Origin: Streptomyces roseifaciens
GTDB lineage: Bacteria; Actinomycetota; Actinomycetes; Streptomycetales; Streptomycetaceae
Length of the DNA: 64,000 nt
Direction: 5' to 3'
NCBI RefSeq assembly: GCF_001445655.1
Contig: NZ_LNBE01000004.1
Location: 434,001-498,000 of the forward strand
Numbering within the stretch: the stretch's first letter is position 1; every line of letters starts with the position of its first letter. This document shows, piece after piece, positions 46,765-57,612 of the stretch. The notes beneath the pieces are model-generated. The model was not told the origin of the DNA and ran no database searches. It saw only the letters and a list, made by a program, of their open reading frames with translations. Position numbers and translations under genes: made by a program.

Positions 46765-48206
46765 GGTGTCGTCACCGGGATCCTGCTCCGCTCGGCGTGG
46801 GGGTCGGGGCGGGCCGCGGCCCGCTCGGCGGTCCGGGCGGCCCAGCGGCCGGTGGTGATCGTACCGACCAGGAGGACGGCCGCACCGCAGCCGGAGACGA
46901 TCCACCAGCCGGTTCCCTGCAGCCCCGCGGCGACGGCCGCGCCGATCACGGCGACGCCCAGCGAGCTGCCGACCTGCCGGCTGGTGGAGGCGACGGCGGC
47001 GGCGACCCCGGCCCGGGCGCGCGGCAGGCCGGAGACGGCGGTGTTGGTGATGGGCGCGTTCACCAGGCCGAAGCCGATGCCGAAGAGGACGTAGGCGGTG
47101 AACAGCAGGGCGTCGGAGGAGCCCGCGTCGAAGGCGGCGAAGAGCAGGCCGCTCGCCGTCATGGCCACCCCGGCGAGCAGCAGCGGCAGCCGCGGCCCGC
47201 GGGCCCCGACGAGCCGGCCGGACAGCGGCGCGAAGACCAGGCACATGACGGCCATGGGCAGCATGTAGAGGCCGGCGTCGAGGGCGGAGAGGCCGCGCTC
47301 GTTCTGCAGGTGCAGGGTGTTGAGGAAGAGGAAGCCGCCGAGCGCGGCGAAGGCGGACACCGCGGTGACGGTGGCCCCGCTGAAGGGCGCGCTGCGGAAG
47401 AGCCGCGGCTCGATCAGGGGTTCCGCGCGGCGCCGCTCGTAGGGGACGAGCGCGGCCAGGGAGGCGGCGGCGACGGCGAAGCAGCCGAGGATGAGGGGCG
47501 AGCCCCACCCGGCGGCGGCGCCCTCGATGATCCCGTACGTGAGCGAGCCGAGCAGCGCGATCACCAGCAGCTGGCCGACGGGGTCGGCCCGGCGGGCGGT
47601 GGCGGCGCGGGACTCGGGCACGTACCGCGCGGTCATGGCGAGCGCGGCCAGCCCGACCGGCAGGTTGATCCAGAAGATGGCCCGCCAGCCGGTCGTCTCG
47701 ACGAGCGCGCCGCCGATGATCGGCCCGGCGGCCATGCTGATGCCGACGACGCCGCCCCACACGCCTATGGCGCGGGCCCGCTCCCGGGGGTCGGTGAACG
47801 TGTTGGTGATGATCGACATGGCGACGGGGTTGAGCATGGAGCCGCCCACGGCCTGCACCATGCGGAAGACGATCAGCCAGCCGAGCCCCGGCGCCAGGCT
47901 GCACAGCACGGAGCCGGCGGTGAAGAGCACCAGCCCGGCCTGGAAGACGCGTCTGCGGCCCAGCCGGTCGGCGGTCGAGCCGGCGAGCATCAGCAGCGAG
48001 GCGAGGACGAGGGTGTAGGCGTCGATCGTCCACTGCAGCCCGGAGACGGAGGCGTCGAGCTCCCGCTGCATGGAGGGCAGCGCCACGTTGAGGATCGTGT
48101 TGTCGAGGCTCACCATCAGCAGGCTCGTGCAGCAGATGGCGAGGATCAGCAGCCGGCGGCGCCGGGAGAGCTCGGGCAAGGGGACCCCCTGGGGGAGTGG
48201 GCGCAC
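46761..48206 (-). CDS. MFS drug transporter (EmrB/QacA type)
   Basis: A 481-residue pump with about 14 helices. It starts near LLILAICCTSLLMVSLDNTI; motif-A-like GSTADRLGRRRVFQAGLVLF, and motif-C-like GVVGISMAAGPIIGGALVET. The GTG at 48206 is used; a TTG at 48179 just before the first helix, preceded by GGGGG, is an alternative giving a 472-residue protein. It is the first gene of an operon with marR and is likely induced by the compounds it exports. Confidence 0.88.
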   Translation of the reverse strand: MRPLPQGVPLPELSRRRRLLILAICCTSLLMVSLDNTILNVALPSMQRELDASVSGLQWTIDAYTLVLASLLMLAGSTADRLGRRRVFQAGLVLFTAGSVLCSLAPGLGWLIVFRMVQAVGGSMLNPVAMSIITNTFTDPRERARAIGVWGGVVGISMAAGPIIGGALVETTGWRAIFWINLPVGLAALAMTARYVPESRAATARRADPVGQLLVIALLGSLTYGIIEGAAAGWGSPLILGCFAVAAASLAALVPYERRRAEPLIEPRLFRSAPFSGATVTAVSAFAALGGFLFLNTLHLQNERGLSALDAGLYMLPMAVMCLVFAPLSGRLVGARGPRLPLLLAGVAMTASGLLFAAFDAGSSDALLFTAYVLFGIGFGLVNAPITNTAVSGLPRARAGVAAAVASTSRQVGSSLGVAVIGAAVAAGLQGTGWWIVSGCGAAVLLVGTITTGRWAARTAERAAARPDPHAERSRIPVTTP

Positions 48207-48212
48207 AACAGA

Positions 48213-48249
48213 TAGTTGTACATCTCCAATGATTTTAAGAGTACAACTA
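48213..48249. promoter_or_regulatory. MarR operator candidate
   Basis: TAGTTGTAC (48213-48221) and GTACAACTA (48241-48249) are perfect 9 bp inverted arms with a 19 bp AT-rich spacer, upstream of the MFS-marR operon and of the divergent dus gene. AT-rich within a GC-rich genome, which is typical of such a promoter. Confidence 0.75.
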
Positions 48250-48281
48250 AAGGGCCGGTCGCGGTACGCGACAATGGGGCC

Positions 48282-49424
48282 ATGACCAATGACGCCGCCA
48301 CGCCGCTCCAGATCGGCCCGCACACCGTGTGGCCGCCGGTGGTCCTCGCCCCCATGGCGGGCATCACCAATGCGCCCTTCCGCACGCTGTGCCGCGAGTT
48401 CTCCGGCGGCAAGGGGCTGTTCGTCAGCGAGATGATCACCACCCGCGCCTTGGTCGAGCGCGACGCCAAGACCATGCGGCTGATCCACTTCGACGGCACC
48501 GAGAAGCCCCGCTCGATCCAGCTCTACGGCGTCGACCCGGTCACCGTCGGCAAGGCCGTCCGCATGATCGTGGACGAGGACCTGGCCGACCACATCGACC
48601 TCAACTTCGGCTGCCCGGTCCCCAAGGTCACCCGCAAGGGCGGCGGCTCGGCCCTGCCCTACAAGCGCAACCTGCTGCGCTCGATCCTGCGCGAGGCCGT
48701 CGGCAACGCCGGCAGCCTCCCGGTGACGATCAAGATGCGCAAGGGCATCGACGACGACCACATCACCTTCCTCGACGCCGGCCGGATCGCCGTCGAGGAG
48801 GGCGTCACCGCCGTCGCCCTGCACGGCCGCACGGCCGCCCAGCACTACGGCGGCACCGCCGACTGGGAGGCCATAGCCCGCCTCAAGGAGGCCGTGCCGG
48901 AGATCCCCGTGCTCGGGAACGGCGACATCTGGTCGGCGGACGACGCCGTGCGGATGATGCGCGAGACCGGCTGCGACGGCGTCGTCGTCGGCCGCGGCTG
49001 CCTGGGACGCCCCTGGCTCTTCGGCGACCTGGTCACGGCCTTCGAGGGCGGCGACGCCTTCACCGCGCCCACCCTGCGCGAGGTGGCCCGCGTGATGCTG
49101 CGCCACGCCACGCTCCTCGGCGAGTGGCTGGAGAGCGAGGAGCGCGGCGTCATCGACTTCCGCAAGCACGTGGCCTGGTACACCAAGGGCTTCTCCATCG
49201 GCTCGGACATGCGCAAGAAGCTGGCGATCACCTCGTCCCTGGACGAGCTGGACGCTCATCTGAGCGAGCTGGATCTGGACCAGTCCTGGCCGGTCGGCGC
49301 CGACGGCCCCCGCGGCCGCACGTCCGGCCGCAACCGCGTGGTGCTCCCGGACGGCTGGCTGGACGATCCGTACGACTGCGCGGCCGTCAGTGCGGACGCC
49401 GAACTCGACACATCCGGCGGCTGA
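48282..49424 (+). CDS. dusB: tRNA-dihydrouridine synthase
   Basis: A 380-residue FMN enzyme reducing uridines in tRNA D-loops. PMAGITNAPFR (24-34) binds FMN, LNFGCPVPKV has the catalytic Cys111, and GGGSALPYKR and the ADWEAIARLKEAVPEIPVLG segments complete the TIM barrel. The C-terminal helical RNA-binding domain (~290-350) carries FRKHVAWYTKGF. It is probably DusB-like, though the subclass is not certain. The ribosome site is weak, with the ATG about 25 bp from the promoter region, so a short leader is possible. It is followed by a terminator. Confidence 0.93.
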   Translation: MTNDAATPLQIGPHTVWPPVVLAPMAGITNAPFRTLCREFSGGKGLFVSEMITTRALVERDAKTMRLIHFDGTEKPRSIQLYGVDPVTVGKAVRMIVDEDLADHIDLNFGCPVPKVTRKGGGSALPYKRNLLRSILREAVGNAGSLPVTIKMRKGIDDDHITFLDAGRIAVEEGVTAVALHGRTAAQHYGGTADWEAIARLKEAVPEIPVLGNGDIWSADDAVRMMRETGCDGVVVGRGCLGRPWLFGDLVTAFEGGDAFTAPTLREVARVMLRHATLLGEWLESEERGVIDFRKHVAWYTKGFSIGSDMRKKLAITSSLDELDAHLSELDLDQSWPVGADGPRGRTSGRNRVVLPDGWLDDPYDCAAVSADAELDTSGG

Positions 49425-49496
49425 GAAGGCGTGATTCTCGCCACCCCTGATCGGGGGTCCGCTCAGATGAGCGTCTGACCCGGGGGTGCATCTCTT

Positions 49497-49523
49497 GAGG
49501 GGTGGCACTGCGTGCCACCCCTC
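49497..49523 (+). terminator. Terminator after dus
   Basis: 11 bp perfect stem GAGGGGTGGCA (49497-49507) and TGCCACCCCTC (49513-49523) with loop CTGCG, followed by TTGCTTTC. Confidence 0.85.
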
Positions 49524-49524
49524 T

Positions 49525-49804
49525 TGCTTTCACAAGTCGACGTCGCACCTCGCCGTTCATCGACCCTCCGTGATCTGCTGACTTCTTTTTGTCATTCTGT
49601 CTTCAGAAGTCGAACGATCGGCTGCCGGGCCCTTTACCGGGGCGTGACTTTCGATCTGCTGGCTGACAGGCGGTTACGCCCATATGGCCGGGGGGTGGAC
49701 CTCCTCATAAGCCTTCGATCTGGGTACGCTCCCCGCCGTCAGCACGTTTGAGCACGCCTTCCCCCAACTGTGTACGGGGGGACCCCAGTGAGGAGTCGAG
49801 TCCC
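49525..49804 (+). promoter_or_regulatory. Leader/promoter region of ppdK
   Basis: About 280 bp without a gene and relatively AT-rich for this genome. It contains an inverted repeat GACTTCT (49580-49586) / AGAAGTC (49605-49611) over a pyrimidine-rich loop, and a GCCGGGCCC-CTTTACC-GGGGC stretch near 49622-49645. No riboswitch family is recognised. It may hold the promoter and a regulated leader for ppdK. Confidence 0.45.
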
Positions 49805-52534
<2,730 letters not shown>

Positions 52535-52632
52535 TGCGGCGGCCGCACCGGCCCGGCACGAACCGGGCCGGCGCGGCGGAGCCGTCGCCGGGGCGACCCC
52601 GACCCTCAACCCGGCGACGGCTCCCGATCCAT

Positions 52633-52667
52633 GAAGGGGCGGCACCCGTGCGGGGGGCCGCCCCTTC
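52633..52667 (+). terminator. Likely ppdK terminator
   Basis: 11 bp stem GAAGGGGCGGC (52633-52643) / GCCGCCCCTTC (52657-52667), about 100 bp after the ppdK stop. Confidence 0.7.
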
Positions 52668-53002
52668 GCCCTTGTGCGGCGGTTGCGTACGGTGGACGGG
52701 TGGCCCGGCGGCCGGGCGGACGGTTTTGCGGACGGCCGGGCGGACCGCCGGTCGAACGGCCCGGCGGACCGCCGGAGGCGGACCGGTACGACCGGTCGGT
52801 ACGTACCAAGCCCCCTCGGCCGGAAGGGCGGTGGCGGAAAACCGCCCCTCGCCCGGGGCCCGTGGGGCGCGCGGCGGGGCGGCAGTGTCTCCGGCACATG
52901 ACGCAGGGGTTACCGGCAGGTGATCGTCCTGTGGTGGTCATGCGCCCGAGATGTGCCCGACATGTGGCTGACCTGTGGTCATGCGGGGGCCGGACAGGGC
53001 GA

Positions 53003-53034
53003 AGGGGCGGCGCCCGTGCGGGAGCGCCGCCCCT
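53003..53034 (+). terminator. Second hairpin, similar to the ppdK terminator
   Basis: 11 bp stem AGGGGCGGCGC (53003-53013) / GCGCCGCCCCT (53024-53034) followed by CTTTAC. It shares the GGGGCGGC-CCCGTGCGGG core with the hairpin at 52633, yet no gene lies between the two. Confidence 0.6.
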
Positions 53035-53290
53035 CTTTACTCCCCCACCGGGAGTTGTTGCCGCCCGCATCGGCTCGGGCGGCAACTCGCATACTCAGCG
53101 GCCGCTTTTTCGCTCGCCACCCCCCACGGGAACGAGCGGGGGCGACCCCGAGTGCGTGAATAGCATTTCGCTTCCCCCACGTTCGCCGCGAGTCCTTTCA
53201 ACTGTGGCCAAAAGGGCGTGGTAACAGCTCGTATCGGTGTGCATACTCAGTGAGCGGGGGGTGGTTGCGGATGTCTCATGTGGGGGTTTG

Positions 53291-54343
53291 GTGCTGCGCG
53301 TCCATTTCACTGGACTCGATCTGGCCCGGTTGCGCCTGGCCGGAGACCCGGACGCACTCTGGGAAACCGTATTGAGCCTCCACCGGCTCCGGGACAAACA
53401 AGGCGAGTCGATCTTCGGGGATTGGCGCTCGGAAACCCGGACCCGGTTGAATGGTGAAACTCGGCTTCTCGCCCCGCTGGTGCCTTCCCGCGGGTATTTT
53501 CCGGACTTCCTCACACCTCCCGAAGGGGTACTCGGACTCGACTCCGGCATGCAGGCCCTGCGCGAGACGCCGGGGGAGCGGGTGCACCGCGAGCTCGGCC
53601 GGCTCTCCACGGCCCGTACGCTCCCCGCTTGGATACGATCCATGGCCGAGGGCGACGACCGCGCCTTCGCCAAGCTCACCGGGGCGCTCCAGGCGTACCA
53701 CGAGGCTGCGATAGCACCCTACTGGCAGCACATCCAGGCCCAGATCGAGGCCGACCGCGCCGTGCGGGGCCGGGCCCTGCTGGACGGCGGCGCCGACGCC
53801 CTGCTCTCCTCGCTGCCGCCCATGATGCGCTGGCGCGCACCCGTCCTGGAGGCCGACTACCCCGTCGACCGCGACGTCCACCTCAACGGCCGGGGCCTGC
53901 TGCTCGTTCCCTCCTTCTTCTGCCGGCGCACGCCCGTCACCTACCAGGACCCCGACCTCACCCCGGTCCTCGTCTACCCCGCCCGGCACATGTCGGAGTC
54001 CGCGCCCGCCGTGCAGACCGCGCCGCGCTCGCTCGGCAAGCTCGTCGGGCACACCCGCTCGGCGGTGCTCGGCTCCATCGGCGGCGGCTGCACCACGAGC
54101 GAACTCGCCCGCCGCGTCGGGGTCTCCGCGGCCTCGGCCAGCCAGCACGCGGGCGTACTCCGCGAGGCCGGCCTCGTCCTGACCCTGCGCAACGGCAGCG
54201 CCGTGATGCACACCCTGACGCCCCTGGGCGCGGCCCTCCTGCGCGGCGGCCACAAGTCGCCGCAACTCGCCCGGAGGACGCCTCAGTCGTCGATCCCCGA
54301 GCGTTCCACCCCCGCCACGATGCTGCAATCCCCCGGGGGATGA
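53291..54343 (+). CDS. Winged-helix (ArsR-like) transcriptional regulator
   Basis: A 350-residue protein. The N-terminal ~240 residues (FTGLDLARLRLAGDPDALWE and YWQHIQAQIEADRAVRGRAL) form the ligand or regulatory part of the Streptomyces family with a C-terminal winged helix; the wHTH is GGGCTTSELARRVGVSAASA with SQHAGVLREAGLVLTLRNGS. The start is GTG at 53291. The last ~19 residues (PQSSIPERSTPATMLQSPGG) are encoded by the 101 bp tandem repeat and are unlike the rest, so the native end has been replaced. It is convergent with a sugar ABC operon. Confidence 0.85.
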   Translation: MLRVHFTGLDLARLRLAGDPDALWETVLSLHRLRDKQGESIFGDWRSETRTRLNGETRLLAPLVPSRGYFPDFLTPPEGVLGLDSGMQALRETPGERVHRELGRLSTARTLPAWIRSMAEGDDRAFAKLTGALQAYHEAAIAPYWQHIQAQIEADRAVRGRALLDGGADALLSSLPPMMRWRAPVLEADYPVDRDVHLNGRGLLLVPSFFCRRTPVTYQDPDLTPVLVYPARHMSESAPAVQTAPRSLGKLVGHTRSAVLGSIGGGCTTSELARRVGVSAASASQHAGVLREAGLVLTLRNGSAVMHTLTPLGAALLRGGHKSPQLARRTPQSSIPERSTPATMLQSPGG

Positions 54344-54524
54344 CCCCCGGACCCCCAGCCGGGGGTGGGCTGGGCGGGCCGTCTCAGTCGTCGATCCCCG
54401 AGCGTTCGACGCCCGCCACGATGCTGCAATCTCCCGGGGGATGACCCCCGGACCCCCAGCCGGGGGTGGGCCGGGCGTGCCGTCTCAGTCGTCGATCCCC
54501 GAGCGTTCGACGCCCGCCACGATG
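54282..54524. repeat. 101 bp tandem repeat, 2.4 copies, across the end of the ABC permease gene
   Basis: Units start at 54282, 54383 and 54484 (exact 101 bp period). Units 1 and 2 match at about 96 of 101 bases. The third is partial (41 bases) and is the real 3' end of the permease gene. Each unit begins with the complement of codons for IVAGVERSGIDD-stop, and units 1-2 continue with a GC-rich palindromic tract (CCCCGGACCCCCAGCCGGGG) common in Streptomyces intergenic DNA. The permease-end codons in unit 1 differ from the real end only at synonymous positions. Confidence 0.9.
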
Positions 54525-55354
54525 TAGCGCTGCAGCACCAGGAAGACCAGCAGCAGCGGTAGCACCGACACGGCGGCCGCCACGAACAGTTCGTGCAGGT
54601 TGACCGCTTGGGCCGTGGTGAACGTCGACAGGGCCACCTGGACCGTCCAGGCGTCGCGGTCCTGGCCGATCACCAGCGGCCACAAGAACGAGTTCCATGC
54701 CCCGATGAAGACGATCGTGCCGACCGCGGCGAACACCGGGCGGGAGTTCGGTACGACGACGAGCCAGTACGTGCGCCAGGGGCCCAGGCCGTCCACCTGG
54801 GCCGCGTCCTCCAGTTCGCGCGGGAAGCCCAGGAAGTACTGGCGGAAGACGAAGCAGGCGAAGGCGCTGAAGAGCGTCGGCACGATCAGGCCGCGCAGGC
54901 TGGAGACCCAGCCCAGCGACGACACCAGTACGAACGACGGCACGAAGGTGACCGCCGCCGGCACCAGCAGCGTGCCCAGGACCGCGTGGAGGACGGCGTC
55001 GGCGTGCCGGTAGGGGATGCGGGCCAGGCCGTAGCCGGCGAGGGAGGCGAGGAGCAGCGTGCCGAGCGTGGTGGCCACGGCGATCAGCGAGGAGTTCAGC
55101 AGCGCGTGCGCCATCGGCACGTCCGGGTCGGCGAACAGCTCCCGCACGTTCGACCAGTGCACCTCGGACGGGAAGAACGTCCACTCCGGCGAGGTGATGT
55201 CCTCCTCGGCGGCGAGCCCGTTGCGCACCAGCAGGTAGAAGGGGAGGAGGAACAGCACGGCCAGCGCGATCAGCAGCACCAGCCGCAGCGCCCGCCCGGC
55301 CCGTACGAGGGCGTCGTCCGTCCGCCTCACGCTTCCCTTCACGCCTTCCCTCAT
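54485..55354 (-). CDS. Sugar ABC transporter permease (MalG type)
   Basis: A 289-residue membrane subunit with six helices and the EAA loop ELEDAAQVDGLGPWRTYWLV. It pairs with the upstream permease for sugar import. The start ATG overlaps the upstream gene by 4 nt. The 3' end encodes LQRYIVAGVERSGIDD, and the last 12 codons are copied twice downstream in the tandem repeat. The operon lacks its own ATPase, as is usual in Streptomyces, where a shared MsiK-type ATPase serves several importers. Confidence 0.92.
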   Translation of the reverse strand: MREGVKGSVRRTDDALVRAGRALRLVLLIALAVLFLLPFYLLVRNGLAAEEDITSPEWTFFPSEVHWSNVRELFADPDVPMAHALLNSSLIAVATTLGTLLLASLAGYGLARIPYRHADAVLHAVLGTLLVPAAVTFVPSFVLVSSLGWVSSLRGLIVPTLFSAFACFVFRQYFLGFPRELEDAAQVDGLGPWRTYWLVVVPNSRPVFAAVGTIVFIGAWNSFLWPLVIGQDRDAWTVQVALSTFTTAQAVNLHELFVAAAVSVLPLLLVFLVLQRYIVAGVERSGIDD

Positions 55355-56268
55355 GCTTCCCGCCTGCCCAGGCCGAACCAGCGCACCTGCACCACCGACA
55401 CCACCGCGATCACCAGCGCCAGGACGACGGCGCCCGCGCTGCCCAGCCCGAGGTTCTGCCCCTGCCCGAGCGCCGTGTAGTAGAGGTAGACCAGCGGCGG
55501 CCGGGCGTAGGGCGGGTAGCCGCGCGCGTCCGACAGCAGGTTGTAGAACTCGTCGAACGCCTGGAAGGCGTTGACGATCAGCAGCAGCACCACCGCGACC
55601 GACGTGGCCCGCAGCGCCGGGAAGGTGATGTGCCGGAAGGTCTGCCACCCCGGCCGCGCCCCGTCGACGGCCGCCGCCTCGTACAGCTGCGCCGGGATGC
55701 GCTGCAGCCCGGCGAGGAAGAGCACCATGTAGAAGCCGGCCTGCAGCCACAGCCGGACGGTGACCAGGACCAGCCAGTACCAGGGCGGGTCGGTGGTCGA
55801 CAGCCATGCGACCTGCTCGGCGCCGAACCAGCCGAGGACGGTGTTGGCCAGCCCGAACCGCACCCCGTTGAAGATCGACAGCTTCCACACCAGCGCCGCC
55901 ACCACGTAGCTGCAGGCCGTCGGCAGGAAGAACACCGACCGGAAGAAGGCCTGGGCGACGCGCAGCCGCCCCACCGCCAGCGCGAGCCCCAGCGACAGCA
56001 CGTACGTGGCCGGCACGATGAACGCCGTGAACAGCACGAAGGTGCCGAGCGCGGAGCGGAAGGCCGGATCGCCGAGCACCTCGCGGTAGTTGTCCAGGCC
56101 CGTGAAGTCGGTGGGGGAGACGGTGTTGTGCGCGTCGAAGAAGCTGAGCCAGACGCTCCAGGCCAGGGGCACGTAGGTGAAGAGGGCGAGGCCGAGGACG
56201 AAGGGGCCGGTGAACGCCCAGAACCACAGGGCCTGCCGCCGCCTGCGCTGCGCACCGTGGGCCGCCAC
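55351..56268 (-). CDS. Sugar ABC transporter permease (MalF type)
   Basis: A 305-residue membrane subunit with about six helices. Its EAA loop is AQLYEAAAVDGARPGWQTFR. It begins ALWFWAFTGPFVLGLALFTY, typical for CUT1 family inner-membrane components. GTG start, almost touching the binding-protein stop. It acts with the downstream permease and the lipoprotein to import oligosaccharides. Confidence 0.92.
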   Translation of the reverse strand: MAAHGAQRRRRQALWFWAFTGPFVLGLALFTYVPLAWSVWLSFFDAHNTVSPTDFTGLDNYREVLGDPAFRSALGTFVLFTAFIVPATYVLSLGLALAVGRLRVAQAFFRSVFFLPTACSYVVAALVWKLSIFNGVRFGLANTVLGWFGAEQVAWLSTTDPPWYWLVLVTVRLWLQAGFYMVLFLAGLQRIPAQLYEAAAVDGARPGWQTFRHITFPALRATSVAVVLLLIVNAFQAFDEFYNLLSDARGYPPYARPPLVYLYYTALGQGQNLGLGSAGAVVLALVIAVVSVVQVRWFGLGRREA

Positions 56269-56269
56269 G

Positions 56270-57517
56270 TCAGGGCTTCTTCCCGGCGCGCCGCAGCTCG
56301 TCCGCGGTGCGGCGCACGACCGCCTTCAGCTCGCGCTCCGGATCGGCCCCGTCCTTGATGATCCGGCTGAGCGCGTCCTGGTAGGCGGTCCGCGCGGCGA
56401 CCGTCCACAGCAGCGGCTGGGCGTAGCCGTGGTCGGTGGTGAACCGTACGACCTCCGCCGCCGCACCCCCCTTGAGCTTGGCCGCCTTCGCCGCCAGCGA
56501 GGTGCGGGCGGGGATGTGGAAGCCGTAGGAGAGCGCGAAGTCCTCCTGGTGGTCGGTGCGGTCGACCCACAGCCACTTCACGTACGCCTCGGCCTCCTTC
56601 CGCCGCGCGCTGCGGGCGCTGACCGCCGCGGCGTACGCGCCGACGGGCACGGCCGGCTTGCCCGCGGGCCCGTCGGCGGGGAAGGGCAGCACCCCGAAGT
56701 CGTCACCGAGCGCCTTCTTCACCTGCGGCAGGGCCCACAGCCCGGACCACTGCATGGCGGTGAGGCCCTGGACGAGCGCCGCAGGGTCGGACCAGTCGGC
56801 GGGCGCGCCCAGCAGCAGGGACTTCCCGGCGTGGAGCCGGTGCAGCTTGCCGAGGGTGCGGGCGGCGGCCGGGTCGTCGAAGCCGGGCTTGCCGTCGGCG
56901 GTGACGAGCGAGAGGCCCGCCGCGTACAGGGGCGTGCCGCCGAGGACGCCCGCGCCGCCGTCGTTGCCCAGGAAGAGGCCCTTGACCGGGCCGGAGGTGA
57001 GCCTCCCGGCGGCGTCGACGAGCTCGTCCAGGGTCCGCGGCGGGCGCACCCCGGCCTTCTCCAGCAGGCTCCGGCGGTAGTAGAGCAGCTGGGTGTCGAT
57101 CGCCTGCGGGACGCCCCACACCCGCCCGTCCCAGGTCTTGGGGGCGAGCACCGCGTGGTGGAAGTCGTCCTTCACGCCGTCCAGCAGGGCGGTGAGGTCG
57201 GTGACCTGCCCGCCGCGGATCTGGTCCAGCGTCGGGCCGTCGACCTCGAAGACGTCCGGCCCGGAGTCCGTGAGCAGGGCGGCGGCGGTCTGCTGGTCGT
57301 AGTTGCCGGGCCGCCACTCGATCCGCACGTCGGCCTTGTCGTACGCGGCGGCGTACCGTCCCACGGCCTGCCGGGTGCCGGCCTCGCCGTACTGGTGGTA
57401 CCAGTGGGAGAGCCGGGGTCTGCCCGGTCCCTTGTCGCCCCGCCCGGTGTCGGACCCGCACCCGGTCAGTGCGAGCGCGGCACCACCGGTCAAGAGCAGT
57501 CTGCGGCTGATCGGCAT
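56270..57517 (-). CDS. Sugar-binding lipoprotein of the ABC importer
   Basis: A 415-residue extracytoplasmic solute-binding protein (family 1). RRLLLTGGAALALTGC gives a lipobox at Cys20 with a twin-arginine-like start. The mature part has WYHQYGEAGTRQAVGRYAAA, a DNYDQQT-like segment and the ALGDDFGVLPFPADGPAGKP region typical of CUT1 sugar binders. Ligand unknown. It opens the three-gene importer operon. Two more in-frame starts upstream are less likely because only MPISRR leads directly into the signal sequence. Confidence 0.9.
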   Translation of the reverse strand: MPISRRLLLTGGAALALTGCGSDTGRGDKGPGRPRLSHWYHQYGEAGTRQAVGRYAAAYDKADVRIEWRPGNYDQQTAAALLTDSGPDVFEVDGPTLDQIRGGQVTDLTALLDGVKDDFHHAVLAPKTWDGRVWGVPQAIDTQLLYYRRSLLEKAGVRPPRTLDELVDAAGRLTSGPVKGLFLGNDGGAGVLGGTPLYAAGLSLVTADGKPGFDDPAAARTLGKLHRLHAGKSLLLGAPADWSDPAALVQGLTAMQWSGLWALPQVKKALGDDFGVLPFPADGPAGKPAVPVGAYAAAVSARSARRKEAEAYVKWLWVDRTDHQEDFALSYGFHIPARTSLAAKAAKLKGGAAAEVVRFTTDHGYAQPLLWTVAARTAYQDALSRIIKDGADPERELKAVVRRTADELRRAGKKP

Positions 57518-57612
57518 GTCGGTTCTCCCCCTCGCGGTCGGGACCGTACGGACCAACGATCAACGATGGGGGAGGATTACGACAGAGGGAATTACCGCCG
57601 CGTGCCGGCCTT

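Larger units (their letters stand above)
52535..53290. other. Gene-free GC-rich tract with two similar hairpins
   Basis: No convincing gene. It holds two related hairpins (52633-52667 and 53003-53034), a low-complexity stretch of GCGGACGG/GGCGGACC motifs (52720-52800), and a run-up of moderately AT-rich sequence (53080-53230) that probably contains the promoter of the winged-helix gene. Short frames here are by-products of the repeats. Confidence 0.5.

Noticed and set aside
46761..49508. Minus-strand frame extending the MFS protein to more than 900 residues through the dus gene
   Set aside because: The upstream part is antisense to the dus coding sequence and has no MFS features; the pump starts at 48206 or 48179.
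52674..52901. Possible Arg/Gly-rich small gene
   Set aside because: It is a translation of GCGGACGG-type low-complexity DNA without ribosome site or conserved features.
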